Shown here piece by piece: positions 53,539 to 61,580 of a stretch of DNA of 64,000 nucleotides. The stretch lies in assembly GCF_900090105.1 (NCBI RefSeq), contig NZ_FMDM01000003.1:186001-250000 (forward strand), given 5' to 3'. The position numbers and the translations under genes were made by a program. The notes under the pieces are model-generated. The model was not told where the DNA came from, made no database searches, and saw only the letters and a list, made by a program, of their open reading frames with translations. Position 1 is the stretch's first letter. Each line of letters starts with the position of its first letter. Origin of the DNA: Micromonospora humi (lineage in GTDB: Bacteria > Actinomycetota > Actinomycetes > Mycobacteriales > Micromonosporaceae).

Positions 53539-54390
53539 GTGGGCTCGGTCACCGCCACTGTGGCACCACCCACGGACGCACACGTTACCCCATGGTTTCG
53601 GACATTCGGCGCGATAGTGGCGGCCGGCTTCCGCCGGCACGCGACCTACCGCCAGGTGGCCGTCGCCGGTCTGGTGACCAACACCGTCTTCGGCTTCCTG
53701 CGCTGTTACATCTTCCTCGCCGCCACCGACGCGGCCGGCAGGGTCGCCGGCTACGACCGGGCCCAGCTCGCCACGTTCGTCTGGGCCGGGCAGGGGCTGC
53801 TGGCGGTCATCGCCATCTGGGGTTGGACGGAGCTGGCCCATCGGATCCGGACCGGCGACGTGGCCACCGACCTGCTGCGGCCGGTGCATCCGGTGACCAG
53901 CTATCTCGCCGCCGACCTGGGCCGGGCCGGGTTCGCCGCGCTCGCCCGGCTGGTGCCCCCGCTGGTGGTCGGTCCGCTCTTCTTCGCGGTCCACGTGCCG
54001 CGGCACGCGGCCACCGTTCCCCTGTTCCTGCTCTCCGTGGTGCTCGCGGTGGTGGTCTGCTTCGGCTGTCGCTACCTGGTCAACGCGACCGCCTACTGGT
54101 TGCAGGACGTCCGGGGTCCGATGATCCTCTGGACGCTGGGCTCGGGCGTGCTGGCCGGGCTCTACTTCCCGCTCGGCTTCCTGCCCGGCCCGCTGGAGGC
54201 GACCCTGCGGTACGCCACCCCGTTCCCCAGCATCCTGCAGGTCCCGCTGGACGTGCTGGTCGAGCGGGAGTCGACGGCGACCGGCGTCGGCCTGGTCGGG
54301 CTGCAGCTCGTCTGGGCGGTGCTGCTGCTGGCGCTGTGCCGGCTGGTCCAGCGCCGCGCCGAGCGCCGGCTGGTGGTGCAGGGTGGCTGA
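53539..54390 (+). CDS. ABC-2 type transporter permease (first subunit)
   Basis: A 283-residue membrane subunit with six helices, of the ABC2_membrane_6-like family. It reads FRRHATYRQVAVAGLVTNTVFGFLR, VWAGQGLLAVIAIWGWTELAHRIRTGDVATDLLRPVHP and ILWTLGSGVLAGLYFPLGFLPG. The GTG at 53539 follows GGAAGGAGG by about 9 nt. Its stop overlaps the start of a second permease (GTGGCTGA), and an ATPase follows, so the operon encodes a heteromeric exporter. The cargo is unknown; related systems are annotated as antibiotic or daunorubicin-type exporters. Confidence 0.88.
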   Translation: MGSVTATVAPPTDAHVTPWFRTFGAIVAAGFRRHATYRQVAVAGLVTNTVFGFLRCYIFLAATDAAGRVAGYDRAQLATFVWAGQGLLAVIAIWGWTELAHRIRTGDVATDLLRPVHPVTSYLAADLGRAGFAALARLVPPLVVGPLFFAVHVPRHAATVPLFLLSVVLAVVVCFGCRYLVNATAYWLQDVRGPMILWTLGSGVLAGLYFPLGFLPGPLEATLRYATPFPSILQVPLDVLVERESTATGVGLVGLQLVWAVLLLALCRLVQRRAERRLVVQGG

Positions 54391-54443
54391 GCACGGCAGT
54401 GCGTCCAGGGTGGCTGAGCACGGCAGTGCGCCCAGGGTGGCTG
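54383..54443 (+). repeat. 27-bp tandem duplication of a start site
   Basis: GTGGCTGAGCACGG recurs at 54383, 54410 and 54437 in 27-bp steps, in frame. Each unit carries a GTG that can serve as a start, so permease 2 has three candidate N-termini. Confidence 0.9.
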
Positions 54444-55249
54444 AGCACGGTGGGACGCTGCGGGCGTACCGGTCGTTGCTCGGCGCGCAGGCGCGCTCGC
54501 AGACGGCCTACCGCACGTCGTTCGTGGTGGACCTGGTCGGCAACCTGGGCGCGACCGTGTTCGACGTGGTCACCGTCCTGGTGATCTTCGGCGTGACCCG
54601 TCAGCTGGGTGGCTTCACGCTGCGCGAGACGCTCGTCGTGGTGGGGTTGTCGACAGGCGGGTTCGCCGCCGCCGACCTGCTCGTCGGCAACATCGAACGG
54701 CTGCCGCAGTACGTCCGCACCGGCCTCTTCGACGCCGTGCTGGTCCGCCCGCTCGCGGCGCTGCCCCAACTGCTGCTGATGGACCTGCCGCTGCGCAAGG
54801 TGTCCCGGGCGGTGTTCGGGCTGGCCGTGCTCGGGTTCGCGCTCGCCTCGGCCGGGATCGACTGGACCCCGGGCCGGGTCGCGCTGGCCGTCGTCGCCCC
54901 GCCGGCCGCGGTGGTCTTCTTCGCCTCGGTCTTCGTCACCACCGCCACGGTGTCGTTCTACTGGGTCGACTCGGGGGAGCTGGCCAACTCGGTCACCTAC
55001 GGCGGGCGGGACTTCACCGCGTACCCGATCACCGTCTACGGCGGCTGGTTCCGCGCGTTGTTCGCGTACGGCATGGGTTTCGCGTTCGTCAGTTACCACC
55101 CGGCGCTGGCGCTGCTGGGCCGCGCCGACCCGCTCGGCCTGCCGCCCTGGGTGGGGTGGGCCGCGCCGGGCGTCGCGCTGGTCGCGGCGACGGTCGCCGC
55201 GCTGGCCTGGCGGGTCGGCATCCGTCACTACCGGAGTACGGGGTCATGA
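54383..55249 (+). CDS. ABC-2 type transporter permease (second subunit)
   Basis: A 288-residue membrane protein of the same ABC2_membrane_6-like family: LLGAQARSQTAYRTSFVVDLVGN, NIERLPQYVRTGLFDAVLVRPLAALPQLL, WVDSGELANSVTYGGRDFTAYPITVYGGWF and six helices. The GTG at 54383 overlaps the first permease stop. Two further in-frame GTG codons at 54410 and 54437 come from a 27-bp triplication that adds MAEHGSASR-type residues. The native start may be 54437, since the conserved part begins just after it. The stop overlaps the ATPase start (ATGA). Confidence 0.88.
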   Translation: MAEHGSASRVAEHGSAPRVAEHGGTLRAYRSLLGAQARSQTAYRTSFVVDLVGNLGATVFDVVTVLVIFGVTRQLGGFTLRETLVVVGLSTGGFAAADLLVGNIERLPQYVRTGLFDAVLVRPLAALPQLLLMDLPLRKVSRAVFGLAVLGFALASAGIDWTPGRVALAVVAPPAAVVFFASVFVTTATVSFYWVDSGELANSVTYGGRDFTAYPITVYGGWFRALFAYGMGFAFVSYHPALALLGRADPLGLPPWVGWAAPGVALVAATVAALAWRVGIRHYRSTGS

Positions 55250-56232
55250 GCGTCATCGAGATGGACGGGTTGCGCAAGGAGTTCACGGTCCGGGTGAAGG
55301 CCGGGCGGCTGCGCCGGGAGAAGCGCACGGTGACCGCTGTCGACGGCGTCGACCTGCGGGTGGAGCGCGGCGAGATGCTCGGCTACATCGGCCCGAACGG
55401 TGCCGGGAAGTCGACCACGCTGAAGATGCTGACCGGCGTGCTGACGCCGTCGGCCGGCCGGGCCGAGGTCTGCGGGCTGCGGCCGGTGGCCGACCGGACC
55501 CGGCTGGCGCTGCGCATCGGGGTGGTCTTCGGGCAGCGCTCCCAGCTCTGGTGGGACCTGCCGCTGCGGGACTCGTTCGACCTGCTGCGGCACGTCTACC
55601 GGGTGCCGGCCGGCGCGCACGCCGCCCGGCTGACCCGCTGCCGCGGCCTGCTCGACCTGGACGAGTTCCTGGACACCCCGGTCCGGCAGCTCTCCCTCGG
55701 CCAGCGGATGCGCGGCGAGCTGACCGCCGCGCTGCTGCACGGCCCGGAGGTGCTCTTCCTGGACGAGCCGACCATCGGGCTGGACGTGGTCAGCAAGCAG
55801 GCGGTCCGCGGTTTCCTGGCCGAGCTGGGCCGCTCCGGTGACACCACGCTGGTGCTCACCACGCACGACCTGGCCGACATCGAACGGCTCTGCCGGCGGC
55901 TGGTGGTCATCGACCACGGCCGGGTGGTGCACGACGGCTCGATCGCCGAGCTGCACCACCGGTACGGCTCGCGTCGGATGGTGGTCGCCGAACTGGACGC
56001 GGCGCTGCCCGAACCGCCGGCGCTGCCCGGCGCGCCGCTGCACCGGGCGGAGGCGGACGGGCGGCGGCTGGTCTTCGCGCTGGAGTCGGCGAGCGTCGCC
56101 GAGGTGGTGGCCGGGCTGGCCGGGCTGGCCACGCTGCGCGACGTCTCGATCGTGGAGCCGGACATCGAGGAGGTCGTCGCCCGCCTCTACCTGAGCGAAA
56201 GGAGGGGCCCCCTGTTAACGCCTGGCGGATAG
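55246..56232 (+). CDS. ABC transporter ATP-binding protein
   Basis: A 328-residue ATPase partnering the two permeases. Walker A is GPNGAGKSTTLKML, the Q-loop lies in GVVFGQRSQLWWDLP, the signature is LSLGQRMRGEL, Walker B is VLFLDEPTIGLD, and the switch is TTHDLADIERL. A C-terminal regulatory part of 80 residues follows. The last eleven codons (ERRGPLLTPGG) are encoded by palindromic repeat copy F, and the TAG stop lies in the repeat's centre, so the native C-terminus was altered. The ATG at 55246 overlaps the second permease stop. Confidence 0.95.
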   Translation: MSVIEMDGLRKEFTVRVKAGRLRREKRTVTAVDGVDLRVERGEMLGYIGPNGAGKSTTLKMLTGVLTPSAGRAEVCGLRPVADRTRLALRIGVVFGQRSQLWWDLPLRDSFDLLRHVYRVPAGAHAARLTRCRGLLDLDEFLDTPVRQLSLGQRMRGELTAALLHGPEVLFLDEPTIGLDVVSKQAVRGFLAELGRSGDTTLVLTTHDLADIERLCRRLVVIDHGRVVHDGSIAELHHRYGSRRMVVAELDAALPEPPALPGAPLHRAEADGRRLVFALESASVAEVVAGLAGLATLRDVSIVEPDIEEVVARLYLSERRGPLLTPGG

Positions 56233-56253
56233 GAGGGGGTCCCGCTTAACACT
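56197..56253 (+). repeat. Dispersed palindromic repeat, copy F (full, runs into a CDS)
   Basis: A 57-bp copy from GAAAGGAGGGGCCCC to GCTTAACACT, with a CGCCTGGCGGATA centre and one arm base changed (GGGGGTCCC). It overlaps the 3' end of the ABC ATPase gene by 36 bp and supplies its stop. The next gene, on the other strand, ends 5 bp away. Confidence 0.85.
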
Positions 56254-56257
56254 CCGC

Positions 56258-56866
56258 TCAGATCTTTTCGCCGATGGCGACCCGGGGGGCCGGGGCGCGC
56301 ATCCTGCGGAACGTGATCGATCGCATGATCGCGTAGAAGTAGAGCGAGCCGAGCTTCTCGGTGCTCTTCGGGAACCGCTCGCGGACCAGCTTCTTGATCT
56401 TCCGGCTGATCAGCACCGAGTCGACCAGCACGCCGAGGGCCAGCGCGCCCCAGAGCACGTTCGACAGCAGCCGCACGATCGGCGGCATGGCCTGGTTGGA
56501 CCCGACCAGCACGATCAGCGCGCCGCCGAAGAACCAGGTGCCGATGGTCCGCCGGGAGTCGACCACGTTGCGGGCCAGCAGCCGCTCCGGGCCCCGGTCA
56601 CGCGGGCCGCCCTCGCGGCGGAACTCGGCGGCGGACTCGGCGCGCGCCGCGCGGCGCTGCTCGCGGGCCTCCTCCTTGGTCAGCGCGCGGGCCGGCGCGG
56701 TCGGGCGGCGACCGGCGGTCGGGCGCTTCGGGGTGGTCACCCCGAGCTCCTTCTTGCTCGGCGTGTAGCCCCGAGGGCGGGCGGCGGCGGACTCCTCGTC
56801 GGTCGTCACCGTGGTGACGGAATCCTCGACGAGGTCGGCGGGCTTGCGGCGAAACAGCGACGGCAC
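56258..56866 (-). CDS. DUF3043 membrane protein
   Basis: A 202-residue actinobacterial protein. A charged N-terminal half (YTPSKKELGVTTPKRPTAGR, EAREQRRAARAESAAEFRREGG) precedes RLLARNVVDSRRTIGTWFFGG, and two or three transmembrane helices occupy about 110-165. It ends YFYAIMRSITFRRMRAPAP. The family is conserved but has no assigned function. The GTG at 56866 has TACCCT ending 7 nt upstream (leaderless). It lies downstream of murA on the same strand, with a terminator between them. Confidence 0.88.
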   Translation of the reverse strand: MPSLFRRKPADLVEDSVTTVTTDEESAAARPRGYTPSKKELGVTTPKRPTAGRRPTAPARALTKEEAREQRRAARAESAAEFRREGGPRDRGPERLLARNVVDSRRTIGTWFFGGALIVLVGSNQAMPPIVRLLSNVLWGALALGVLVDSVLISRKIKKLVRERFPKSTEKLGSLYFYAIMRSITFRRMRAPAPRVAIGEKI

Positions 56867-56873
56867 GTCGGCA

Positions 56874-56879
56874 AGGGTA
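56874..56879 (-). promoter_or_regulatory. Leaderless -10 box of the DUF3043 gene
   Basis: TACCCT on the minus strand ends 7 nt before the GTG at 56866, just downstream of the murA terminator. Confidence 0.5.
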
Positions 56880-56889
56880 GCCAAACGCG

Positions 56890-56924
56890 CGAGCCCGGCG
56901 CACATCGCGGTGCGCCGGGCTCGG
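56890..56924 (-). terminator. Hairpin terminator after murA
   Basis: Inverted repeat CGAGCCCGGCGCAC / GTGCGCCGGGCTCG around a 6-7-nt loop, 12 bp beyond the murA stop and before the DUF3043 promoter. Confidence 0.75.
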
Positions 56925-56936
56925 GGTACGCCAGGG

Positions 56937-58292
56937 TCAGGGGCGCTCGACGTGCGCGCCGAGGTCCGACAGCTTGGCCTCGAAGTCCTCGTAGCCGCGG
57001 TTGATCAGGTCCACGCCGTACACCCGGGAGGTGCCCTCGGCGGCGAGCGCCGCGATGAGGTGGCTGAACCCGGCGCGGAGGTCCGGGATGACCAGGTCGG
57101 CGGCGTGCAGCTTGCTCGGGCCGGCGATCACCGCGGAGTGCTTGAAGTTGCGCCGGCCGAAGCGGCACGGGGTGCCGCCGAGGCAGTCCCGGTAGACCTG
57201 GATGTTGGCACCCATCGTGTTCAGCGCCTCGGTGTAGCCGAGCCGCTGCTCGTAGACCGTCTCGTGGACGATCGACAGGCCCCGGGCCTGGGTGAGCGCG
57301 ACGACCAACGGCTGCTGCCAGTCGGTCATGAAACCGGGGTGCACGTCGGTCTCCAGCGCCACGGCGTTCAGCTCGCCGCCCGGGTGCCAGAACCGGATGC
57401 CGCCCTCCTGGCCCGGGTCGCCGAGCTTCGGCGGGCGGGCGTCGGTGACCTCGTACTCGCCGCCGACGGACCGGAAGATGTTCAGGAAGGTCATCATGTC
57501 GGCCTGCTGCGCGCCGAGCACCTCGACGTGACCACGGGTGGCCAGCGCCGCCGCCGCCCAGCTCGCCGCCTCGATCCGGTCCGGGATCGGCCGGTGCGTG
57601 TAGCCGTGCAGCTTCTTGACGCCCTGGATCTCGATCACCCGGTCGGTGTGGACCTTGATGATCGCGCCCATCTTCTGCAGGATGCAGATCAGGTCGATGA
57701 TCTCGGGCTCGACGGCCGCGTTGCGCAGCTCGGTGACGCCCTCGGCCATCACCGCGGTGAGCAGCACCTGCTCGGTGGCGCCGACGCTCGGGTAGGGCAG
57801 CGCGAACTTGGTGCCGTGCAGCCCGTTCGGGGCGGACAGGTGCAGCCCCTCGGGGGTCTTGTCGACCGTCGCGCCGAACTCGCGCAGCGCCTGCAGGTGG
57901 AAGTCGATCGGGCGGGGGCCGATGTGGCAGCCACCCAGGTCGGGGATGAACGCGTGGCCGAGCCGGTGCAGCAGCGGGCCGCAGAACAGGATCGGGATCC
58001 GGCTGGACCCGGCGTGCACATTGATCTGGTCGGTGCTGGCGCTCTCGACGTTGGACGGGTCGAACACCAGTTCGCCGTCCTCCGTGCCGTCGGTCACCTT
58101 CACCCCGTGCAGGCCGAGCAGCCCGCGGACCACCTCGACGTCACGGATGCGTGGCACGTCGAACAGTCGGCTGGGTGTGTCGCCGAGCAGGGCGGCGACC
58201 ATCGCCTTGGACACGAGGTTCTTCGCGCCGCGCACGCGGATCCGCCCTTCGAGCGGAGTGCCTCCGTGTACGACCAGGACGTCGTCGGTCAA
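56937..58292 (-). CDS. murA: UDP-N-acetylglucosamine 1-carboxyvinyltransferase
   Basis: First committed enzyme of peptidoglycan synthesis, transferring enolpyruvyl from PEP to UDP-GlcNAc. The 451 residues begin DDVLVVHGGTPLEGRIRVRGAKN. The catalytic Cys is about residue 122 in GGCHIGPRP, the position targeted by fosfomycin. MTDWQQPLVVALTQARGLS and the C-terminal INRGYEDFEAKL also fit. The TTG at 58292 is chosen because GGAGG lies 5 nt upstream; a longer form from the ATG at 58439 would add an unconserved 49-residue extension. It ends at a hairpin terminator. Confidence 0.95.
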   Translation of the reverse strand: MTDDVLVVHGGTPLEGRIRVRGAKNLVSKAMVAALLGDTPSRLFDVPRIRDVEVVRGLLGLHGVKVTDGTEDGELVFDPSNVESASTDQINVHAGSSRIPILFCGPLLHRLGHAFIPDLGGCHIGPRPIDFHLQALREFGATVDKTPEGLHLSAPNGLHGTKFALPYPSVGATEQVLLTAVMAEGVTELRNAAVEPEIIDLICILQKMGAIIKVHTDRVIEIQGVKKLHGYTHRPIPDRIEAASWAAAALATRGHVEVLGAQQADMMTFLNIFRSVGGEYEVTDARPPKLGDPGQEGGIRFWHPGGELNAVALETDVHPGFMTDWQQPLVVALTQARGLSIVHETVYEQRLGYTEALNTMGANIQVYRDCLGGTPCRFGRRNFKHSAVIAGPSKLHAADLVIPDLRAGFSHLIAALAAEGTSRVYGVDLINRGYEDFEAKLSDLGAHVERP

Positions 58293-58506
58293 CGCAACCT
58301 CCAGCGCGTTGGGTGCTGCCGTGTAGGTGAGGGCTCGCGATGTGTCATCGCTACCCGGATCGCGGCCATGGGAAAACCGGCCCGCGTGTGTCGTCGCCCC
58401 GGCAGCATAGCCCTCCGTGACGAAAATGGAATCGGTCACATCGCCAGGCAGGGCACGAACCGGGGATTCCGGTGCGTTTCCGTGCCAGGCAGGTGACCGA
58501 CGGTGA

Positions 58507-59682
58507 TCAAGCGCCCGGTAGGGCGAGCATCTGGTCCAGCGCCGCCCGGGCGTGTCCGGCGGTCTCCGGATCCACCGTGATCTGGTTGACCACGCGGCCC
58601 GCCACCAGCTCCTCCAGCGCCCAGACCAGGTGCGGCAGGTCGATCCGGTTCATCGTCGAGCAATAGCAGACCGCCCGGTCCAGGAACATGATCTGCTTGT
58701 CCGGGTGGGCCAGCGCGAGCCGGCGGACCAGGTTCAGCTCGGTGCCCACGGCCCAGGCCGAGCCGGCCGGCGCCGCCTCGATCGCCTTGATGATGAACTC
58801 GGTCGAGCCCACCAGGTCGGCCGCGGTGACCACCTCGTGGCGGCACTCCGGGTGCACCAGCACGTTGACGCCGGGCACCCGGGCGCGGACGTCGTTCACG
58901 CTCTCCAGCGTGAAGCGGCCGTGCACCGAGCAGTGCCCGCGCCACAGGATCATCTTCGCGTCGCGGAGCTGCTCGGCGGTGAGCCCGCCGTTCGGCTTGT
59001 GCGGGTCCCACAGCACGCAGTCGTCCAGCGAGAAGCCCATCTCCAGCACGGCGGTGTTACGGCCCAGGTGCTGGTCGGGCAGGAACAACACCTTGCGGCC
59101 CTGCTCGAACGCCCAGTCCAGGGCGCGCTTGGCGTTGGACGAGGTGCAGACCACCCCGCCGTGCCGGCCGACGAAACCCTTGATGTCGGCGGACGAGTTC
59201 ATGTAGGTCACCGGCACGGTGTCCGCCGCCACACCCAGGTCGGTCAACGCGTCCCAGGCGGCCTCGACCTGCGTCAGCACCGCCATGTCGGCCATCGAGC
59301 AGCCGGCCGCCAGGTCGGGCAGGATCACCTTCTGCGCGTCCGTGGTGAGGATGTCCGCGCTCTCGGCCATGAAGTGCACGCCGCAGAAGACGATGTACTC
59401 CGCGTCCGGGCGGGCCGCCGCCTCCCGGGCCAGCTTGAACGAGTCGCCGGTCACGTCGGCGAACTGGATCACCTCGTCGCGCTGGTAGTGGTGACCCAGC
59501 ACGAACACCTTCGTGCCGAGCGCGGCCTTCGCCGCGGCCGCGCGGGCCACCAGATCGGGGTCGCTCGGCGCGGGGAGGTCACCCGGACACTCCACGCCAC
59601 GCTCGGTGGCGGGGTCGCTGCCGCGGCCGAGGAGCAGCAGCGCCGTGGCGGTGTTGGAGGGCTCAACCCAGGTCGAAGTCAC
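58507..59682 (-). CDS. nadA: Quinolinate synthase A
   Basis: 4Fe-4S enzyme condensing iminoaspartate and dihydroxyacetone phosphate to quinolinate in NAD synthesis. The 391 residues contain VLGHHYQRDEVIQFADVTGDSF near residue 60. Cluster Cys occur in VFCGVHFMAESADIL, LVHPECRHEVV and DRAVCYCSTMNRIDLPHL. The GTG at 59682 begins MTSTWVEPSN. nadB and nadC are not in the window. ErpA nearby could deliver its cluster. It is divergent from glycerate kinase, with 67 bp between starts. Confidence 0.96.
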   Translation of the reverse strand: MTSTWVEPSNTATALLLLGRGSDPATERGVECPGDLPAPSDPDLVARAAAAKAALGTKVFVLGHHYQRDEVIQFADVTGDSFKLAREAAARPDAEYIVFCGVHFMAESADILTTDAQKVILPDLAAGCSMADMAVLTQVEAAWDALTDLGVAADTVPVTYMNSSADIKGFVGRHGGVVCTSSNAKRALDWAFEQGRKVLFLPDQHLGRNTAVLEMGFSLDDCVLWDPHKPNGGLTAEQLRDAKMILWRGHCSVHGRFTLESVNDVRARVPGVNVLVHPECRHEVVTAADLVGSTEFIIKAIEAAPAGSAWAVGTELNLVRRLALAHPDKQIMFLDRAVCYCSTMNRIDLPHLVWALEELVAGRVVNQITVDPETAGHARAALDQMLALPGA

Positions 59683-59749
59683 GCCCCCATGGTCCCACAG
59701 CCCGGCCGCCGCGCAGCCGCCCACGATGTGGCCTGCCACACTGCTGCGC

Positions 59750-60886
59750 ATGCGCGTGCTGATCTGCCCGGACAAGTTCGCCGGCACGCTGTCGGCTCCC
59801 GAGGTGGCCGCCGCGGTGGCCGAGGGCTGGCGGACCGTGACCCCCGGTGACGACCTGCTGCTACGGCCGCTGGCCGACGGCGGGCCGGGCTTCGTCGCGG
59901 TGCTCGCCGAGGCGCTCGGCGGGCGGCGGCTGCCGGTGCCCACCGTCGACCCGCTCGGCCGTCCGGCCGCCGGTGAGATCCTGCTCACCGACGACGGCGT
60001 GGCCTACCTGGAGAGCGCCCAGGCGTGCGGCCTGCACCTGCTCTCCGCCGCCGAGCGCGACCCGAAGGCCACCACGTCGTACGGGCTGGGGCTGCTCGTC
60101 GCCGCCGCGGTCGAGGCGGGCGCCCGGACCGTGGTGATCGGGCTGGGCGGCTCGGCCACCAACGACGGCGGCGCCGGCATGCTCGTCCCGCTCGGCGTCA
60201 CCGCGCTCGACGCCGGCGACCGGGCCCTGCCGTACGGCGGGGCGGCGCTGGCCGGGGTGGCGACGCTCGACGGCGTCCCCCGGCTGCGCGGTGTGACGCT
60301 GGTCGCCGCCACCGACGTGGACAACCCGCTGCTCGGCCTGCACGGCGCCAGCAGCGTCTTCGGCCCGCAGAAGGGCGCCGACCGGGCGGACGTGCTGCTG
60401 CTGGACGCCGCGCTGGAGCGCTGGGCGGACGTGCTGGTCGAGCGGCTGCCGGGCTGCCCGCCCGGCCTGGGCGCGCTGCCCGGCGGCGGCGCGGCCGGCG
60501 GCCTCGGCGCGGCGGTGCTGGCCCTGGGCGGGCGGTGCGAGTCGGGCATCGGGCTGGTCACCCGCGCGGTCGGCCTGGACGCCGCGCTGGACGCCACCGA
60601 CCTGGTGATCACCGGCGAGGGCTCCTTCGACCACCAGTCGCTGCGCGGCAAGGTGGTCGCCGGGGTGGCCGGGGCGGCCCGGGACCGGGGTGTGCCCTGC
60701 GTGGTGCTGGCCGGACGGGTGAGCACCGGGCGACGGGAGGCCGCGGCGGCCGGCGTCACCGAGGCGTACAGCCTGGTCGAGCACTTCGGCGGCGAGGAGC
60801 GCGGGGGAGTGGCGGCGGCGATGGAGCGACCCGCCGACGGGCTGCGGGCGCTCGGCGCCCGCCTGGCCGGCCAGTGGAGCCGCTGA
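59750..60886 (+). CDS. Glycerate kinase
   Basis: A 378-residue kinase of the GlxK/GarK family producing 2- or 3-phosphoglycerate. It reads VLICPDKFAGTLSAPEVAAAVAEG, RPLADGGPGFVAVLAEAL, VIGLGGSATNDGGAGML, SVFGPQKGADRADVLLLD and DLVITGEGSFDHQSLRGKVVAGVA, all typical. The ATG at 59750 starts MRVLICPDKF, where the fold begins. Whether it serves serine-cycle, glyoxylate or sugar-acid metabolism cannot be told from the neighbours. Confidence 0.93.
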   Translation: MRVLICPDKFAGTLSAPEVAAAVAEGWRTVTPGDDLLLRPLADGGPGFVAVLAEALGGRRLPVPTVDPLGRPAAGEILLTDDGVAYLESAQACGLHLLSAAERDPKATTSYGLGLLVAAAVEAGARTVVIGLGGSATNDGGAGMLVPLGVTALDAGDRALPYGGAALAGVATLDGVPRLRGVTLVAATDVDNPLLGLHGASSVFGPQKGADRADVLLLDAALERWADVLVERLPGCPPGLGALPGGGAAGGLGAAVLALGGRCESGIGLVTRAVGLDAALDATDLVITGEGSFDHQSLRGKVVAGVAGAARDRGVPCVVLAGRVSTGRREAAAAGVTEAYSLVEHFGGEERGGVAAAMERPADGLRALGARLAGQWSR

Positions 60887-61023
60887 CCGCGTTCCGCTGG
60901 TCACGCCGCCGGGTGGGCGCGCCGGCAGCGGCGTACGATCGGAGACGGACCACCGGGAATACTGGCGGACGTGCGGCGTTGGCCAGGACGTCCGGACCTC
61001 ATACCGCGCAGGGAGACTTCCAC

Positions 61024-61395
61024 GTGACCACGCCAGCGCAGACCGAGTCGACCGAGGCCACGCAGGCCCCCAGCACCGTCGTCCTCACCGACGTCGCGGC
61101 GCAGAAGGTCAAGGCCCTGATCGAGCAGGAAGGCCGCGACGACCTGCGGCTCCGCGTCGCCGTGCAGCCGGGTGGCTGCTCCGGCCTGCGATACCAGCTC
61201 TTCTTCGACGAGCGGTCGCTCGACGGTGACGTCGTCACCGACTTCGGTGGCGTCGAGGTCGTCGTCGACCGGATGAGCGCCCCCTACCTGACCGGCGCGA
61301 CGATCGACTTCGCCGACCGGATCGACGCCCAGGGCTTCACCATCGACAACCCGAACGCCGGCAGCTCCTGCGCCTGCGGCGACTCGTTCAGCTGA
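61024..61395 (+). CDS. erpA: Iron-sulfur cluster insertion protein
   Basis: A-type carrier that delivers Fe-S clusters to apo-enzymes. The 123 residues carry Cys52 in PGGCSGLRYQLFFD and Cys116 and Cys118 in GSSCACGDSFS, the three ligand positions of the family. The N-terminal 18 residues are a Thr/Glu/Ala tail. The GTG at 61024 follows AGGGAGA. Possible local clients are NadA and LipA. A classic terminator with a T-run follows. Confidence 0.95.
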   Translation: MTTPAQTESTEATQAPSTVVLTDVAAQKVKALIEQEGRDDLRLRVAVQPGGCSGLRYQLFFDERSLDGDVVTDFGGVEVVVDRMSAPYLTGATIDFADRIDAQGFTIDNPNAGSSCACGDSFS

Positions 61396-61419
61396 GTCGG
61401 CGTTCCGACGCCGGAGAAC

Positions 61420-61457
61420 GGCGGGGCCGTCCCCATCCGGGGCGGCCCCGCCGTTTT
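61420..61457 (+). terminator. Rho-independent terminator after erpA
   Basis: Inverted repeat CGGCGGGGCCG / CGGCCCCGCCG with a central loop, followed directly by TTTTT, one of the few classic T-tract terminators in the window. A TAGGCT -10 for the next gene lies further on at 61542-61547. Confidence 0.85.
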
Positions 61458-61580
61458 TGTCGTGTCCGGCCGGCGTCCGTCCGGTGACGCCCGGTTGTGC
61501 ACGCGGCGACCGACCGCCGTCCGAGCGGTCGACCCGACCGGTAGGCTGACCGCGCCGTGCTCCCGACCACGAGGGTTGAC

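Noticed and set aside
58293..58439. Longer MurA start at the ATG at 58439
   Set aside because: The extra 49 residues are unlike MurA N-termini, and the TTG at 58292 has a well-placed GGAGG.
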